Of a DNA stretch of 64,000 nt, positions 40,419 to 49,568 are shown in pieces. Source of the stretch: Anaeromassilibacillus stercoravium (GTDB lineage Bacteria > Bacillota > Clostridia > Oscillospirales > Acutalibacteraceae); NCBI GenBank assembly GCA_019118845.1, contig DWYE01000041.1, positions 1-64,000 on the forward strand. The letters are read 5' to 3'. The translations under genes were made by a program, and so were the position numbers. Position 1 is the stretch's first letter. Each line of letters opens with the position of its first letter. The notes below the pieces were generated by a model. The model saw nothing but the letters and a program-made list of their open reading frames with translations. It made no database searches and was not told the origin of the DNA.

Positions 40419-41816
40419 ATGCCTCCGGAACCCGCAGGCCATTTATGGCCGCTGTCAACGAGTGTCCAACCCGCCCAGGCGGAATCATCCTTCTCTGTGT
40501 TTTCCATTATCCTGCTGATTATCTTGATCTTGGTCAATGCGTTTTTCGCAGCGTCTGAGATCGCAGTCATCACCCTGAACGACAACAAGGTCCGCAAAAT
40601 GGCAGAGGAGGGCGATAAGCGCGCTAAGCGCGTCCTCAAGCTCACCAAGGATTCCAGCCGTTTTTTGGCCACCATCCAGGTCGGCGTAACATTGGCAGGT
40701 TTCTTGACCTCAGCAGCGGCTTCGCAAACATTTGCCGGGAAACTGGCCGACGCGCTATCGTTCATACCCATTTCGCACGATATCCTCTTTGGCGTGTCCA
40801 CCGTCCTGGTCACCCTGCTGCTCTCCTATTTTTCGTTGATCTTCGGCGAATTGGTGCCGAAAAAGATCGCCATGCAGCGGGCGGAATCGCTTTCCTTTAA
40901 ATTCTCCGGCATTTTAAACGCGGTCTCCTCCATTTTCCACCCGTTTATCTCCTTCCTGACCGCATCGACCAATTTCGTGCTCAAATTGATGGGATATGAC
41001 CCCAACAAAGATGAGCAGACAGTCACCGAAGAAGAAATCCTCATGATGGTGGACCAGGGCGAAGAAACCGGCGTGATCGGGGAGAGCGCCAAGGACATGA
41101 TCTCGAACATCTTCGATTTCAGCGACGCGACCATCGACGAGGCGATGACGCACCGTACGGACATCACTGCGGTGGAGGACACCGCAACCATCCAGGATGT
41201 TGTGAACCTCTCTTTGGAAGACGGCTTTTCCCGCATCCCCGTATACCACGAGGATCTCGACAACATCATCGGGATTATCTATGTGAAAGACCTTTTAAAA
41301 TACGTTGGGAAGCAGACGGACGACCACATCCCGCTGACCAGCCTGATGCGAAGCGTCTATTTTGTGCCCGAGACCAAGCAGTGCAGCCAGCTCCTCGCTG
41401 AAATGATCGAGCGCAAGCTGCAAATCGCCATCATCGTGGACGAATATGGCGGCACCGAGGGCCTCATCACCATGGAGGACCTGATGGAGTCCATCGTGGG
41501 CAATATCCAGGACGAATACGACCACGAGGAAGAGGACATCTATCAGGTGGACGAGAACAAGTTTACCGTGGACGGCACCACGCCGATCGACGAAATTTCC
41601 GACCTTGTGGGCGTCGAACTGCCGGAGGGCGAATACGACACCATCGCGGGCCTTATGGTGGAAAACCTGGGGCGCATCCCAAAGCCGGAGGAACATCCGA
41701 GCATCGACATCGACTGCTTGACCTTGACCGTCCTGGCGGTGGACGACCGCCGGATTGCGAAGATCCTGATCGAAAAGCACGTCCCGCCAAAGGCGGAGGA
41801 AGAAGAAGCATCCTGA
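40419..41816 (+). CDS. CNNM/CorC (hemolysin-family) transporter protein
   Basis: A 465-residue membrane protein with DUF21 transmembrane domain (residues about 30-190; FSVFSIILLIILILVNAFFA, PKKIAMQRAE), a pair of CBS domains (about 205-340; MTHRTDITAVED, FSRIPVYHEDLDNIIG, VDEYGGTEGLITMEDLMESI) and a C-terminal CorC_HlyC domain. Family knowledge: CNNM/CorC proteins export Mg2+ or Co2+ and confer resistance to them. The name hemolysin is historical. The start at 40419 (MPPEPAG) has AAAGGGGA upstream at slightly long distance. The upstream frame is not needed. It is a single-gene unit with its own promoter and terminator. Confidence 0.92.
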   Translation: MPPEPAGHLWPLSTSVQPAQAESSFSVFSIILLIILILVNAFFAASEIAVITLNDNKVRKMAEEGDKRAKRVLKLTKDSSRFLATIQVGVTLAGFLTSAAASQTFAGKLADALSFIPISHDILFGVSTVLVTLLLSYFSLIFGELVPKKIAMQRAESLSFKFSGILNAVSSIFHPFISFLTASTNFVLKLMGYDPNKDEQTVTEEEILMMVDQGEETGVIGESAKDMISNIFDFSDATIDEAMTHRTDITAVEDTATIQDVVNLSLEDGFSRIPVYHEDLDNIIGIIYVKDLLKYVGKQTDDHIPLTSLMRSVYFVPETKQCSQLLAEMIERKLQIAIIVDEYGGTEGLITMEDLMESIVGNIQDEYDHEEEDIYQVDENKFTVDGTTPIDEISDLVGVELPEGEYDTIAGLMVENLGRIPKPEEHPSIDIDCLTLTVLAVDDRRIAKILIEKHVPPKAEEEEAS

Positions 41817-41876
41817 CCGCATCCCAATCCGGATGCCCAGGGGGTGCCAACATTCTATATAGGCAATTCTGATACC

Positions 41877-41907
41877 AGCCAAGCGCATTCATGCGCTTGG
41901 CTTTTTT
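41877..41907 (+). terminator. Terminator after the CNNM/CorC-type gene
   Basis: Perfect 12-bp stem AGCCAAGCGCAT/ATGCGCTTGGCT with a 2-base loop, followed by six T residues. Confidence 0.92.
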
Positions 41908-42079
41908 GTGCTCTATACAAGGTATACGCACCCAAAATTCCGCAGGCTATCCCCTGAAAACACCCGGTTTTTTCGTGGGTTTTCGCCTGCCTCCGGAAAC
42001 CGCGGCCGCCACAAAAACGACGCGCTGCGGGGAGCCATTGCCCTCCGCTAAAACGATTCACAAAATGTTCATTTTTACC

Positions 42080-42108
42080 TTGCTTTTCTCCGCGAATTGT
42101 AGTACATT
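42080..42108 (+). promoter_or_regulatory. Promoter of queT
   Basis: TTGCTT, 17-base spacer, TACATT. The transcript leader then begins with a hairpin GTCCAGC/GCTGGGC enclosing GCATG/CATGC (about 42117-42143), before the riboswitch. Confidence 0.55.
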
Positions 42109-42147
42109 ATAGGGGCCGTCCAGCATGGATCATGCGGGCTGGGCACC

Positions 42148-42188
42148 GGTCAGTCGCAAACTCCTGACCTAAAAGAAAACTACGGAGG
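42148..42188 (+). ncRNA. preQ1-I riboswitch upstream of queT
   Basis: The layout matches class I preQ1 riboswitches. P1 stem is GGTCAG/CTGACC (42148-42153, 42164-42169), the 10-base loop TCGCAAACTC begins with UCGCA and ends in C, as in the Thermoanaerobacter tengcongensis example, and an A-rich tail TAAAAGAAAACTACGGAGG ends in the ribosome binding site. C42163 is the expected preQ1-pairing residue. Binding would hide GGAGG (42184-42188) and reduce translation of queT. The downstream gene, a queuosine-precursor transporter, is the expected target. Confidence 0.88.
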
Positions 42189-42196
42189 AATCTCAA

Positions 42197-42742
42197 ATGA
42201 AAAAACAAACCCGAAGCACGGTTTTCCTGGCGCAGGGCGCCATGATTGCCGCCATCTACACGGTCCTGACGCTTCTGGCCGCCACCATGAACCTGGCCTA
42301 TGGGCCGGTCCAATTCCGGTTTTCCGAAGCGCTCACCATTTTACCCTTGTTCACACCCGCAGCAATCCCTGGGCTGACCATTGGATGCCTGCTGAGCAAC
42401 CTGTTCAGTGGGTATGGGGCGGCCGATATGATTTTTGGCACGCTTGCCACTCTATTGGCAGCCATAGCCACCCACATGTTGCGGAATGTAAGGATCAAAC
42501 ATATCCCTTGGCTGGCGCCATTGCCGCCGGTCGTTTTTAACGCCGTCATCGTCGGCGCAGAAATCGCGTTCTTTGCCCCAGAAGGTTTCCTTTGGGCCGG
42601 TTTTGCCGCTTCTGCGCTTTCCGTCGGCTTGGGGGAGCTGGCTGTTTGCTATATCTTAGGTTTGCCCCTGGCGGTATTCATGGAACGCACAGGGCTTTCC
42701 CGCTATTTGACCGATGGACCGCTTCGCCTATCCAGCCGTTAA
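42197..42742 (+). CDS. queT: QueT-family queuosine precursor transporter (ECF S component)
   Basis: A 181-residue membrane protein with about five or six helices. It opens with a basic N-terminus and STVFLAQGAMIAAIYTVLTL, the typical QueT start. The following AYGPVQFRFSEALTILPLFT is the conserved substrate-site region, with LFSGYGAADMIFGTLATLLA after it. The protein is the substrate-binding subunit of an energy-coupling-factor transporter for preQ1/queuine precursors and would use shared EcfAAT modules encoded elsewhere. It is controlled by the preQ1 riboswitch just upstream (GGAGG 8 bases before the ATG). Confidence 0.95.
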   Translation: MKKQTRSTVFLAQGAMIAAIYTVLTLLAATMNLAYGPVQFRFSEALTILPLFTPAAIPGLTIGCLLSNLFSGYGAADMIFGTLATLLAAIATHMLRNVRIKHIPWLAPLPPVVFNAVIVGAEIAFFAPEGFLWAGFAASALSVGLGELAVCYILGLPLAVFMERTGLSRYLTDGPLRLSSR

Positions 42743-42768
42743 GGGCAGCCAAAACTGGCTGTCCTTAA
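42739..42768 (+). terminator. Hairpin between queT and ktrB
   Basis: TTAAGGGCAGCCA/TGGCTGTCCTTAA with a short loop, starting at the queT stop. It has no U-tract, so it is at best a partial terminator or a processing hairpin. Confidence 0.4.
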
Positions 42769-42808
42769 CATAAACTGTCAACCACAAGACTATTTCGAGG
42801 TGATCGAA

Positions 42809-44191
42809 TTGCAAGAAAGCTTTTCCTTATTCAAACGTCTAAAATCTGTCCCCCCCGTCCGATTGATTGTCGTCAGCTTTTTTGTTGTGATCATGATCGG
42901 TACAACGCTTCTGACGCTCCCCATCACAAGCCGCAGCGGGCAATTCACCGCCGTGATCGACGCGCTGTTTACCGCGACCTCCGCGACCTGCGTAACCGGC
43001 CTGGTCACATTTGACACCTGGACCCACTGGAACGTGTTCGGGCAGGTTGTGATTATCCTCTTGATCCAGACCGGCGGCCTGGGTGTGATTACCTTCACAA
43101 CGGGCTTTACTCTCCTCGCCCGCCGGAAGCTGGGCTTGCGCGAATTGCAGCTCGCGTCGGAAAACACCTCCGGTGATACGATGGACGTCTATCAATTGGT
43201 TCGGACCATTTTGATCTTCACCTTTAGCAGCGAGTTGATCGGGGCAGCCGTTCTTGCACTCCGTTTTGTCCCCAAATTTGGCGCCCATGGAATATGGATC
43301 TCCGTGTTTACCGCCATATCTGCTTTTTGCAATGCCGGTTTTGACATCCTTGGCTTTGAAAAGCCGGACAACAGCTTAATCGGATATGCGAACGATCCAT
43401 TAGTTTGCATTCCTGTGGCCCTATTGATCATTGTGGGCGGCCTCGGATTTATTGTGATCCATAATATTTATTATGCAAAGCTGTTCCCCAGCTTGAAAAA
43501 GAAAAAACGCTTGCCGCTAAACCTGCATTCCCGCGTCGCCATCTGCATGACGGTCGCCCTGCTTGTCATCGGTACGGTTGGTTTCCTTGCTTTTGAATGG
43601 AACAACACACTGGAGGGGAAAAATTTCTTCCAAAAGTTGTTGGTCTCCTTCTTCCAATCGACCAGCGCACGTACAGCGGGTTTCGCCTCTGTAGATATCG
43701 CCAGTGAGCACGATATCACAAAACTCCTGACGGTTATCTTGATGTTCATCGGTGCGGCGCCTGCCGGTACCGGCGGCGGTATTAAGGTGACTACATTCGT
43801 AGTCTTGGTGGCTACGGTCGTCAGCGTCATGTTTGGTAAAGAAGATACCACGTTAAACCATCGCCGGATTGAAAAGGGCACTGTTTACCGCGCCTTGTCC
43901 ATTACAACCGTCTCGATGTTGGTCGTCTTTTTTGCCACAGGGGTTATCCTTGCCACAAACGACCATCCAATCAGCGCGATTGACGCCCTTTTTGAAGCAA
44001 CCTCCGCATTTGGCACCGTCGGCCTGACCGCCAGCTTAACTCCGACCTTAAATTGGATTTCAAAATTCGTCTTGAGCTTGACAATGTTCATCGGGCGCGT
44101 TGGCCCTATTTCCCTTGCCTTGGCCATCGCGATCAAGCGTGCCCGCAACAAAGGGGCTATCCTGCCAGAAGGCAAAATCGTCGTCGGATAA
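42809..44191 (+). CDS. ktrB: TrkH/KtrB-type potassium uptake membrane subunit
   Basis: About 460 residues with 8 or more transmembrane segments in the repeated M1-P-M2 pattern of the TrkH/KtrB superfamily. Selectivity-filter regions are recognisable: FTATSATCVTGLVTFDTWTH, SAFCNAGFDILGFEKPD, STSARTAGFASVDIASEHDI and ATSAFGTVGLTASLTP. It moves K+ into the cell (often with Na+) when assembled with an RCK-type regulatory ring. Two such RCK proteins are encoded at 47817 and 48680. The start is TTG at 42809, because GAGGTG is 7 bases upstream. A GTG at 42800 is part of that site. Confidence 0.93.
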   Translation: MQESFSLFKRLKSVPPVRLIVVSFFVVIMIGTTLLTLPITSRSGQFTAVIDALFTATSATCVTGLVTFDTWTHWNVFGQVVIILLIQTGGLGVITFTTGFTLLARRKLGLRELQLASENTSGDTMDVYQLVRTILIFTFSSELIGAAVLALRFVPKFGAHGIWISVFTAISAFCNAGFDILGFEKPDNSLIGYANDPLVCIPVALLIIVGGLGFIVIHNIYYAKLFPSLKKKKRLPLNLHSRVAICMTVALLVIGTVGFLAFEWNNTLEGKNFFQKLLVSFFQSTSARTAGFASVDIASEHDITKLLTVILMFIGAAPAGTGGGIKVTTFVVLVATVVSVMFGKEDTTLNHRRIEKGTVYRALSITTVSMLVVFFATGVILATNDHPISAIDALFEATSAFGTVGLTASLTPTLNWISKFVLSLTMFIGRVGPISLALAIAIKRARNKGAILPEGKIVVG

Positions 44192-44396
44192 AGGCCGCCT
44201 GGTAACGGTTGGCCAAAGGGCATGCCGCTGTTTACCACCCTGAGGGCCGGCGTCACCGGACGTGCCCTGTGTGGACAGCCGTCCATTTCCACGCAGCCCA
44301 TCTCCGATGCCCTTGAGGAAACCTTTTATCGGGCTTCCCGCAACAACACACCTTCCAATAAAAGGGGTTCGGCCCGAATGCATTGGGAGGATTGGG

Positions 44397-44438
44397 AAAG
44401 GCTTATTGCTTGCGCCCCGCAGGCAATAAGCCTTTTTT
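44397..44438 (+). terminator. Terminator after ktrB
   Basis: Perfect 13-bp stem AAAGGCTTATTGC/GCAATAAGCCTTT (44397-44409 with 44423-44435) in a T-run. The stretch 44439-44680 holds no gene, RNA or repeat that I can support. Confidence 0.92.
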
Positions 44439-44683
44439 GCCGGTCCTGCTCTCCAAGGGGGTCCCGCCCGTCCCTCTGCCCTTTCTGGAGGGACAAGGCC
44501 TGCTTCAGAAAGGCCCCTAGCTAGCCCCTCTAATTTCCAAATCTGTGCGCAATCCTCATCCGGGCAGGGCTATGCCTCGCCAGGAAAAGGCCCCTTCCCC
44601 ACTTCGTACATACCTTTCCGCCGGTGGCCCCGTGCTTCTATAGGGCTGTGTCTTGGCTGCGCGAAAGCCGATAAAGCAAACAA

Positions 44684-44716
44684 AGGGCCCGCATTTCGAA
44701 ACGAAATGCGGGCCCT
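44684..44716 (-). terminator. Terminator of the CalY/GLUG gene
   Basis: Perfect 15-bp stem AGGGCCCGCATTTCG/CGAAATGCGGGCCCT with a 3-base loop. Leftward it is followed by TTGTTTGCTTT. Confidence 0.85.
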
Positions 44717-44827
44717 ATCGTTTATATTCTTCTCCCTTTGAGAAGGTTCAGCCGGCAATCCAGCCGCTCCCCTCCTTCCGGGGACGCTGCCTTTCCAAAG
44801 GGTTTTCTATAGCAGGGGCTATAGGGA

Positions 44828-47476
44828 TCACATGGCGTCGTTGCCAGAGAACTCCCCTACATAAACATTCGCTGCTTCGCCGGTGTTGTTCACGCTTCCC
44901 GTGGCTTCGCAGTCCTCTGCCGGGTCGCTCAGCATACCTGCAAAGCCGCCCACATAGATTCTGCCGGCCATGCCGGTGCTCTCGTTGCTGACATTGCCCT
45001 TTGCGCTGGAATTGGATGCCGTGCCGTTCATCCAGCCGATCAAACCGCCCAGGGCGATGGTGTCTTCATCCTGCATATCTCCGGTCATCGTCACATTGCC
45101 GGAAGCCGTGCAGCCGTCGACCATTGTATTCAAGTATCCCTCGCCGATCAGGCCGCCCACATAGACAACGGAGGTTGCCGTTCCTTCCGCCGTCACGTCC
45201 GCAGTGGACGAGCAATCCTTCAATGTGGAATCGCCGATGACATCACCGGCCAGGCCGCCCAGATAGCAGGAACCACTTGTATCGTCCCAGGTAACCGTAC
45301 CGCCGATGACCTGGCAATTCTCCACGTTGGTGCTGCTCAAAACGCCTGCAAGGGCGCCGCCATATTCGCCTGTGGTGACCTGCGGGTCTACCAGCACGAC
45401 ATTTTTGATCTCCGCATTTTTGCAGTATGTAAACAAGCCCGCATATTTCAGAGGCTTTTCATCCTTTGCAGCTTCTACATGCAAACCCGTGATCTTGTAG
45501 CCGTTGCCGTCGAAGGTGCCGGTAAAGTTGTTTTTGCTTTCTTCCCCGCCGATCGGCTGGAAATCAACGTCAGAGAGGTCAATCCCTCTTGCAAGCTTGT
45601 AATAGCCGTCCAAATTTTCGTTGATCTTCTCGAAATCTCTGGCCTTGCGGATCCAGATCGCCTGCTCCTCCGAGCTGCCGTCGCCGTCCGTATACAGCAT
45701 ATCTTCGTTTCCTGCCAGCTCGCCCACATAGGTTTCCGCTGCCGAGCCGGTGTTGCTGACGTCGCCAGTGGCGGTGCAGCCCTCTGCCGGTTCGCTCAGC
45801 GATCCAGCAAAGCCACCCACATAGATTTTGCCTGCCGTGCCGGCGCTCTCGTTGCTGACATTGCCCGACGCGCTGGAATTCACCGCTGTACCGGTTACCC
45901 ATCCAACCAAACCGCCCAGGGCGATGGTCTCGTCATCCTGCGTGCTGCCGGTCATGGTCACATCGCCGGAAGCCGTGCAGCCGTCAATGGTCGAATTCAA
46001 GAACAAACCGCCGATGAGTCCGCCCAAATAGACCTTATTTTTTGCCGTCCCCACAGCCGTCACATCCGCAGAAGACGAGCAATCCTTCAGGACAGAACTG
46101 CCAGTGTCCTCGCCAATCAAACCACCTATAGAACATTCGCCCTTCGTGTAATCCCATGTGATGCTGCCGCCGTTGACCTGGCAATTTTCAATGCGGGTGT
46201 TGCTCACAACGCCTGCCAAGGCCCCGCCGTACCGGTTCGTTTCCACCTGCGGCGCTTCAAATACAAGGTTCTTGAGTTCCGCGTCTTTGCAATATCCGAA
46301 CAGGCCCACATGGAGCATCTGTTTCTCCCCTTTGATCTGCATCCCCGCGATCGTGTATCCGTTGCCGTCCAAGGTGCCGGTAAATTTCTCCGTTTTGCTC
46401 CCAGCGCCTCCAATCGGTTCCCAAATCATGCCCGAGAGGTCGATATCCGATCCCAGCTCATAATACCCGTCCATATTGTCGTTGATCTTGCTGAAATCCT
46501 CTGCCGAACGGATCCAGATGGCCTGCTCTTCCGAGCTGCCGTCGCCGTCCGCTTTGAATGCGACTTCAAAGGAAGCGGTCTTATCGGTTGTAGAGACCTC
46601 AACGGTCGCATCCGGGTCCGCCAGCACATAGCCTGCGGGCAGCTTATTCGCATCAGGCTTGAGCGTCATGGTTGTTTCCCCTTCGGGGAAGGCCACCAGG
46701 TAGGAGCCGACGGTTTCGCCGTCCTTTACCCACTGGACCGTTGCCATTTCGGCTGCGCCTGCGCCTTCGTCGGTCTGGAACGCCTTCACGACCAAATTGC
46801 CGTGGAAGTGTTTGCCTTGGTATTCATTGCCTGCTGTCTCCGGCAGATATGCGCCGACCACATAGGTCTGCTCACCATTGCCCGCTGGCAACGCCAGGCC
46901 GGGTGTATAGGATGTGCCTTCCGAATCCGGGTTAAGGTTGTCCGCTATGGGCGTCCACGACCCGTTGACCTTCTCAAAGAGAACCAGTTTCAACACATCT
47001 GCCAGGCCGTTCGTGCAAACCGCCTCACCGTTTTGACTGCTCTGCACAATGGTCTCCGTTCCGTCGGCATTTTCGGTAATTGCAATTGCTTTCTCGCCGC
47101 CTTCCGGGCATGTCGCGCTTGCCATATCCAAAGCTTCCACTGAAAGCTGGATATACGCCGGGAGTGTCCCCGCGTTTTCCACAACGACCGGCTGAAAATA
47201 GACCGGTTTTGGGTCATAGCCATCCACATTTGCATTGCCGTTGCCCGCATCGTTGATCTCTGCCAAGAAATTTTGATACTGCATTGGGCGCAGGTTCACA
47301 AAGGTCAGGGGTGCGGTAGCCCCTTCGCCCGGCTCTACAGTGATGTCCAAAACGCCGGCGGTAAAGTCCGCATCCATCTTCTCCGTATCTGTAAACTATG
47401 CCATGGTCCCGCCTATCAGCAGGCAAAGCACCAGCAGGATGGATACGCCTGATAGCAATACTCTCCTTTTTTTCAT
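44828..47476 (-). pseudogene. CalY/TasA-like surface protein with two GLUG repeats, broken by an amber codon
   Basis: From ATG 47476 (AGGAGG upstream) the frame encodes a SipW-type signal peptide MKKRRVLLSGVSILLVLCLL ending IGGTMA. Codon 27 is TAG (47398-47396), and the frame then continues FTDTEKMDADFTAG for 855 codons to 44828. In CalY/TasA-family proteins this junction reads GT(L)AYFTDT, so TAG replaces the Tyr codon by one base. Downstream are a CalY-like beta domain (to about 46550) and two homologous blocks of about 285 residues (46549-45690 and 45688-44831), each starting DGDGSSEEQAIWIR and rich in GGLIG/GGFAG GLUG motifs. Promoter and terminator are intact, so loss is recent, a sequencing error, or readthrough. 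Confidence 0.85.
45688..46549 (-). repeat. First copy of a duplicated GLUG beta-helix block
   Basis: This block and the following one (45688-44831) encode closely similar sequences: DGDGSSEEQAIWIR, DGNGY, YGGALAGV, NCQV, CTASG and GGFAG occur in the same order in both. It is an internal tandem duplication of about 860 bases. Confidence 0.85.
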
Positions 47477-47617
47477 GCCGAATCCTCCTCGTTATAAATG
47501 ATTAATCTATCTACAGCAAAATTCCACGGCAAAAACCGTGCCCTTTCGCAGTAGTATTGAATTAATAGAATTTAAATGCGTTCTTTCTTTTATTTATACA
47601 TTGTATAATATAGGATG

Positions 47618-47646
47618 ATTTTACCATTCTTTGGGTTACATGTCAA
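47618..47646 (-). promoter_or_regulatory. Promoter of the CalY/GLUG gene
   Basis: Leftward TTGACA, 17-base spacer, TAAAAT. The leader of about 130 bases to the ATG is AT-rich with the inverted repeat TTATACATTGTATAA. Confidence 0.7.
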
Positions 47647-47756
47647 TCCTTCAAACAATTTGTATATATTATACGATAAAAGCAAATAACATCTGGAAAA
47701 ATTGCGCTTTAAAAAATTGCATCTTGTTTGTGTGACTTTTATCCAGCAAAATGCAT

Positions 47757-47795
47757 AAAAGCACGTGTGTATTTTTATACACACGTGCTTTTTCG
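47757..47795 (-). terminator. Bidirectional hairpin after the first RCK gene
   Basis: Perfect 16-bp stem AAAAGCACGTGTGTAT/ATACACACGTGCTTTT with TTTT loop, just beyond the stop of the 220-aa TrkA-type gene. Both sides have T-rich tails. Confidence 0.85.
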
Positions 47796-47816
47796 GTTTT
47801 CTATTCTATTGCCCGA

Positions 47817-48479
47817 TCACTTGCGTTCCCGCAAGACACGCAAAAGCTGTTTCTGGCTCTTGCCCTCGCACACAGCGACAATTTCATCATTCGCATGGAT
47901 CACCGTATTACCATTTGGGATCATCATTGCATCCCCGCGGACAATCGAAATCACCAGCGAACTCTCTGGGAGGTCGACATCTTTCAGCGTAACGCCCTCC
48001 AAAGCGGTATCCGGCGGCAAAGTCATTGTACAAATGCCAGCGCGGCCCTTATTGAGCGTTGCCAAGAGATGCATTTCCGCGATATCGACTTCCTGTTCAA
48101 TCAAATTCGTAATGATTTCCGTGCTGCTAACAACAATATCCGCTCCCAAGATGCGCAATGCATCCATGTTCCGTGGATCGTTCGCCCGTGCAATCACTTT
48201 AATCGCCTTAAATTGGCGCTTCGCGAGCTGGGAAGCCACCAGGTTGTCCTGGTCCTGGCCAGTCACCGCGATGAAGCAGTCCGCATTCTGTGTCCCTGCA
48301 TCTTCCAACGTCTCAATCTCTGTTCCATCGCCGCAGATTACCTCGACATCCAGCTCATTCGCCAGCCGCATGCAGCGAAGCTTATTCTTTTCAATCAAAC
48401 GCACATCATGCTTGCGGTCCAGCATAATCGTGGCCAAATGATAGCCTAATTTTCCGCCTCCAACGATTACAATACGCAT
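47817..48479 (-). CDS. TrkA/KtrA-type RCK subunit, 220 aa
   Basis: A 220-residue protein with Rossmann RCK_N domain (MRIVIVGGGKLGYHLATIML; GGGKLG dinucleotide loop; VICGDGTEIETLEDAG) and a C-terminal RCK_C domain from about residue 140. Such proteins form a cytoplasmic ring that gates KtrB/TrkH channels in response to ATP/ADP, NADH or c-di-AMP. It is probably the partner of ktrB at 42809, though the broken CalY/GLUG gene and its regulatory DNA lie between. The ATG at 48479 has GGGAGGAAAG upstream. Confidence 0.9.
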   Translation of the reverse strand: MRIVIVGGGKLGYHLATIMLDRKHDVRLIEKNKLRCMRLANELDVEVICGDGTEIETLEDAGTQNADCFIAVTGQDQDNLVASQLAKRQFKAIKVIARANDPRNMDALRILGADIVVSSTEIITNLIEQEVDIAEMHLLATLNKGRAGICTMTLPPDTALEGVTLKDVDLPESSLVISIVRGDAMMIPNGNTVIHANDEIVAVCEGKSQKQLLRVLRERK

Positions 48480-48679
48480 CGTCTTTCCTCCCAGATAATA
48501 CTATCTGTATTTTTATGTTTTAAAAATACAATCTGTTTCATTATTGTCTTAAATTTCCGAATATAGCCTTTCCCCGCTTTGCAAAAGGCAGGTGCAACCT
48601 GGCCGGGAGGCTCCCCAGCCCTGCTTGACGCCCGCTGTATTGCAACAAAGGGCGGAGCGAAGGCAATCTCCCGGAAAAC

Positions 48680-49303
48680 TCAATCGATAATCTTGGCAAA
48701 CACTAGGCGGTCATTTTCCATAATCAACTGATCCTTCCGCCCGGTGTTAAGCACCATTGTCCCATCCGCATGTACAACGCCAAAGAGGATCTGCCCTTCC
48801 TTCATCGGGAACCGGTCCAGGGAAAGCCCATACCAAGCGCGGTCCGCTTCCTTGGTATAGAACCCCGCAGTTGCCGTCCCAAAGGTCACCTCTTTGGAAT
48901 CCCAGGGCTGCGTCAGGGCGGCAAACATCGCGTCCCCGGCGAGCTTTGTGTGGCAGACGGTTTTTAGGCCGAACCGTTTAAAAACCTTTTCGCGCGCCGG
49001 ATCTGAAATGCGCGCGACCACATTCTGGACCCCGAAAAACTCTTTTGCAATCTGTGAAATCGTGATATTCAGATTATCGTCCGGCGTACAGACCGCCACT
49101 GCATCACAGCTTTCGATCCCCGCATTTTTCAGCACATGGGTGTCCATGGGAAAGCCTGTAACAGTCATCCCATTAAAATCATCTTCCAACATCCGGAATG
49201 CATCGGTGTCAGAATCCACGATTGCAACATCGTGGCCATGATGGTCCAACAGCTCCGCCAAGCGTCTGCCCAGACGGCCGCATCCAATCACTAAAACGTT
49301 CAC
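48680..49303 (-). CDS. TrkA/KtrA-type RCK subunit, 207 aa
   Basis: A 207-residue relative of the preceding protein, with the dinucleotide loop GCGRLGRRLAELL, the acidic end of the second strand (VDSDTDAF) and CDAVAVCTPDDNLNITISQI. The C-terminal 70 residues (SLDRFPMKEGQILFGVVHAD) form a shortened RCK_C domain. Two unlike RCK genes side by side recall heteromeric or fused-type TrkA regulators. GGGAGGAG precedes the ATG at 49303. The 200-base gap to the next gene (48480-48679) holds no clear feature. Confidence 0.88.
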   Translation of the reverse strand: MNVLVIGCGRLGRRLAELLDHHGHDVAIVDSDTDAFRMLEDDFNGMTVTGFPMDTHVLKNAGIESCDAVAVCTPDDNLNITISQIAKEFFGVQNVVARISDPAREKVFKRFGLKTVCHTKLAGDAMFAALTQPWDSKEVTFGTATAGFYTKEADRAWYGLSLDRFPMKEGQILFGVVHADGTMVLNTGRKDQLIMENDRLVFAKIID

Positions 49304-49535
49304 CCAGAATCTCCTCCCGGCAATTCAATTTGATTTTCTCCGGTGCTTGGGAAGGGCAAAGCCCATACCGCCCCATGCCACCTGGTTTCTAAAAGGATCT
49401 TTATTACGCCCCGGCCTGAAGCCAAAGGCGCTGCTCATACGCGTTTTTCCCGGTTCGATCTCGAAGGCAGGTTCATAAAAACGCATTGTATGACATCATT
49501 TGCGCTGGAGCGCCTTCCTTTTTTCTGCTTCTATA

Positions 49536-49568
49536 CAACAAAAAACCTTTTCCCAAAAAAGGAAAAGG
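49536..49568 (-). terminator. Terminator downstream of tRNA-Arg
   Basis: Stem CCTTTTCC/GGAAAAGG with an A/T loop (49546-49553 with 49561-49568). Leftward it ends in TTTTTTGTTG. Confidence 0.8.

Noticed and set aside
44222..44524. A 100-codon frame after ktrB
   Set aside because: It runs through the ktrB terminator hairpin, has no ribosome binding site, and its composition is random.
45688..46549. The duplicated GLUG block considered as a mobile element or CRISPR-like repeat
   Set aside because: The similarity is coding, in frame and confined to one protein. It is an internal domain duplication.
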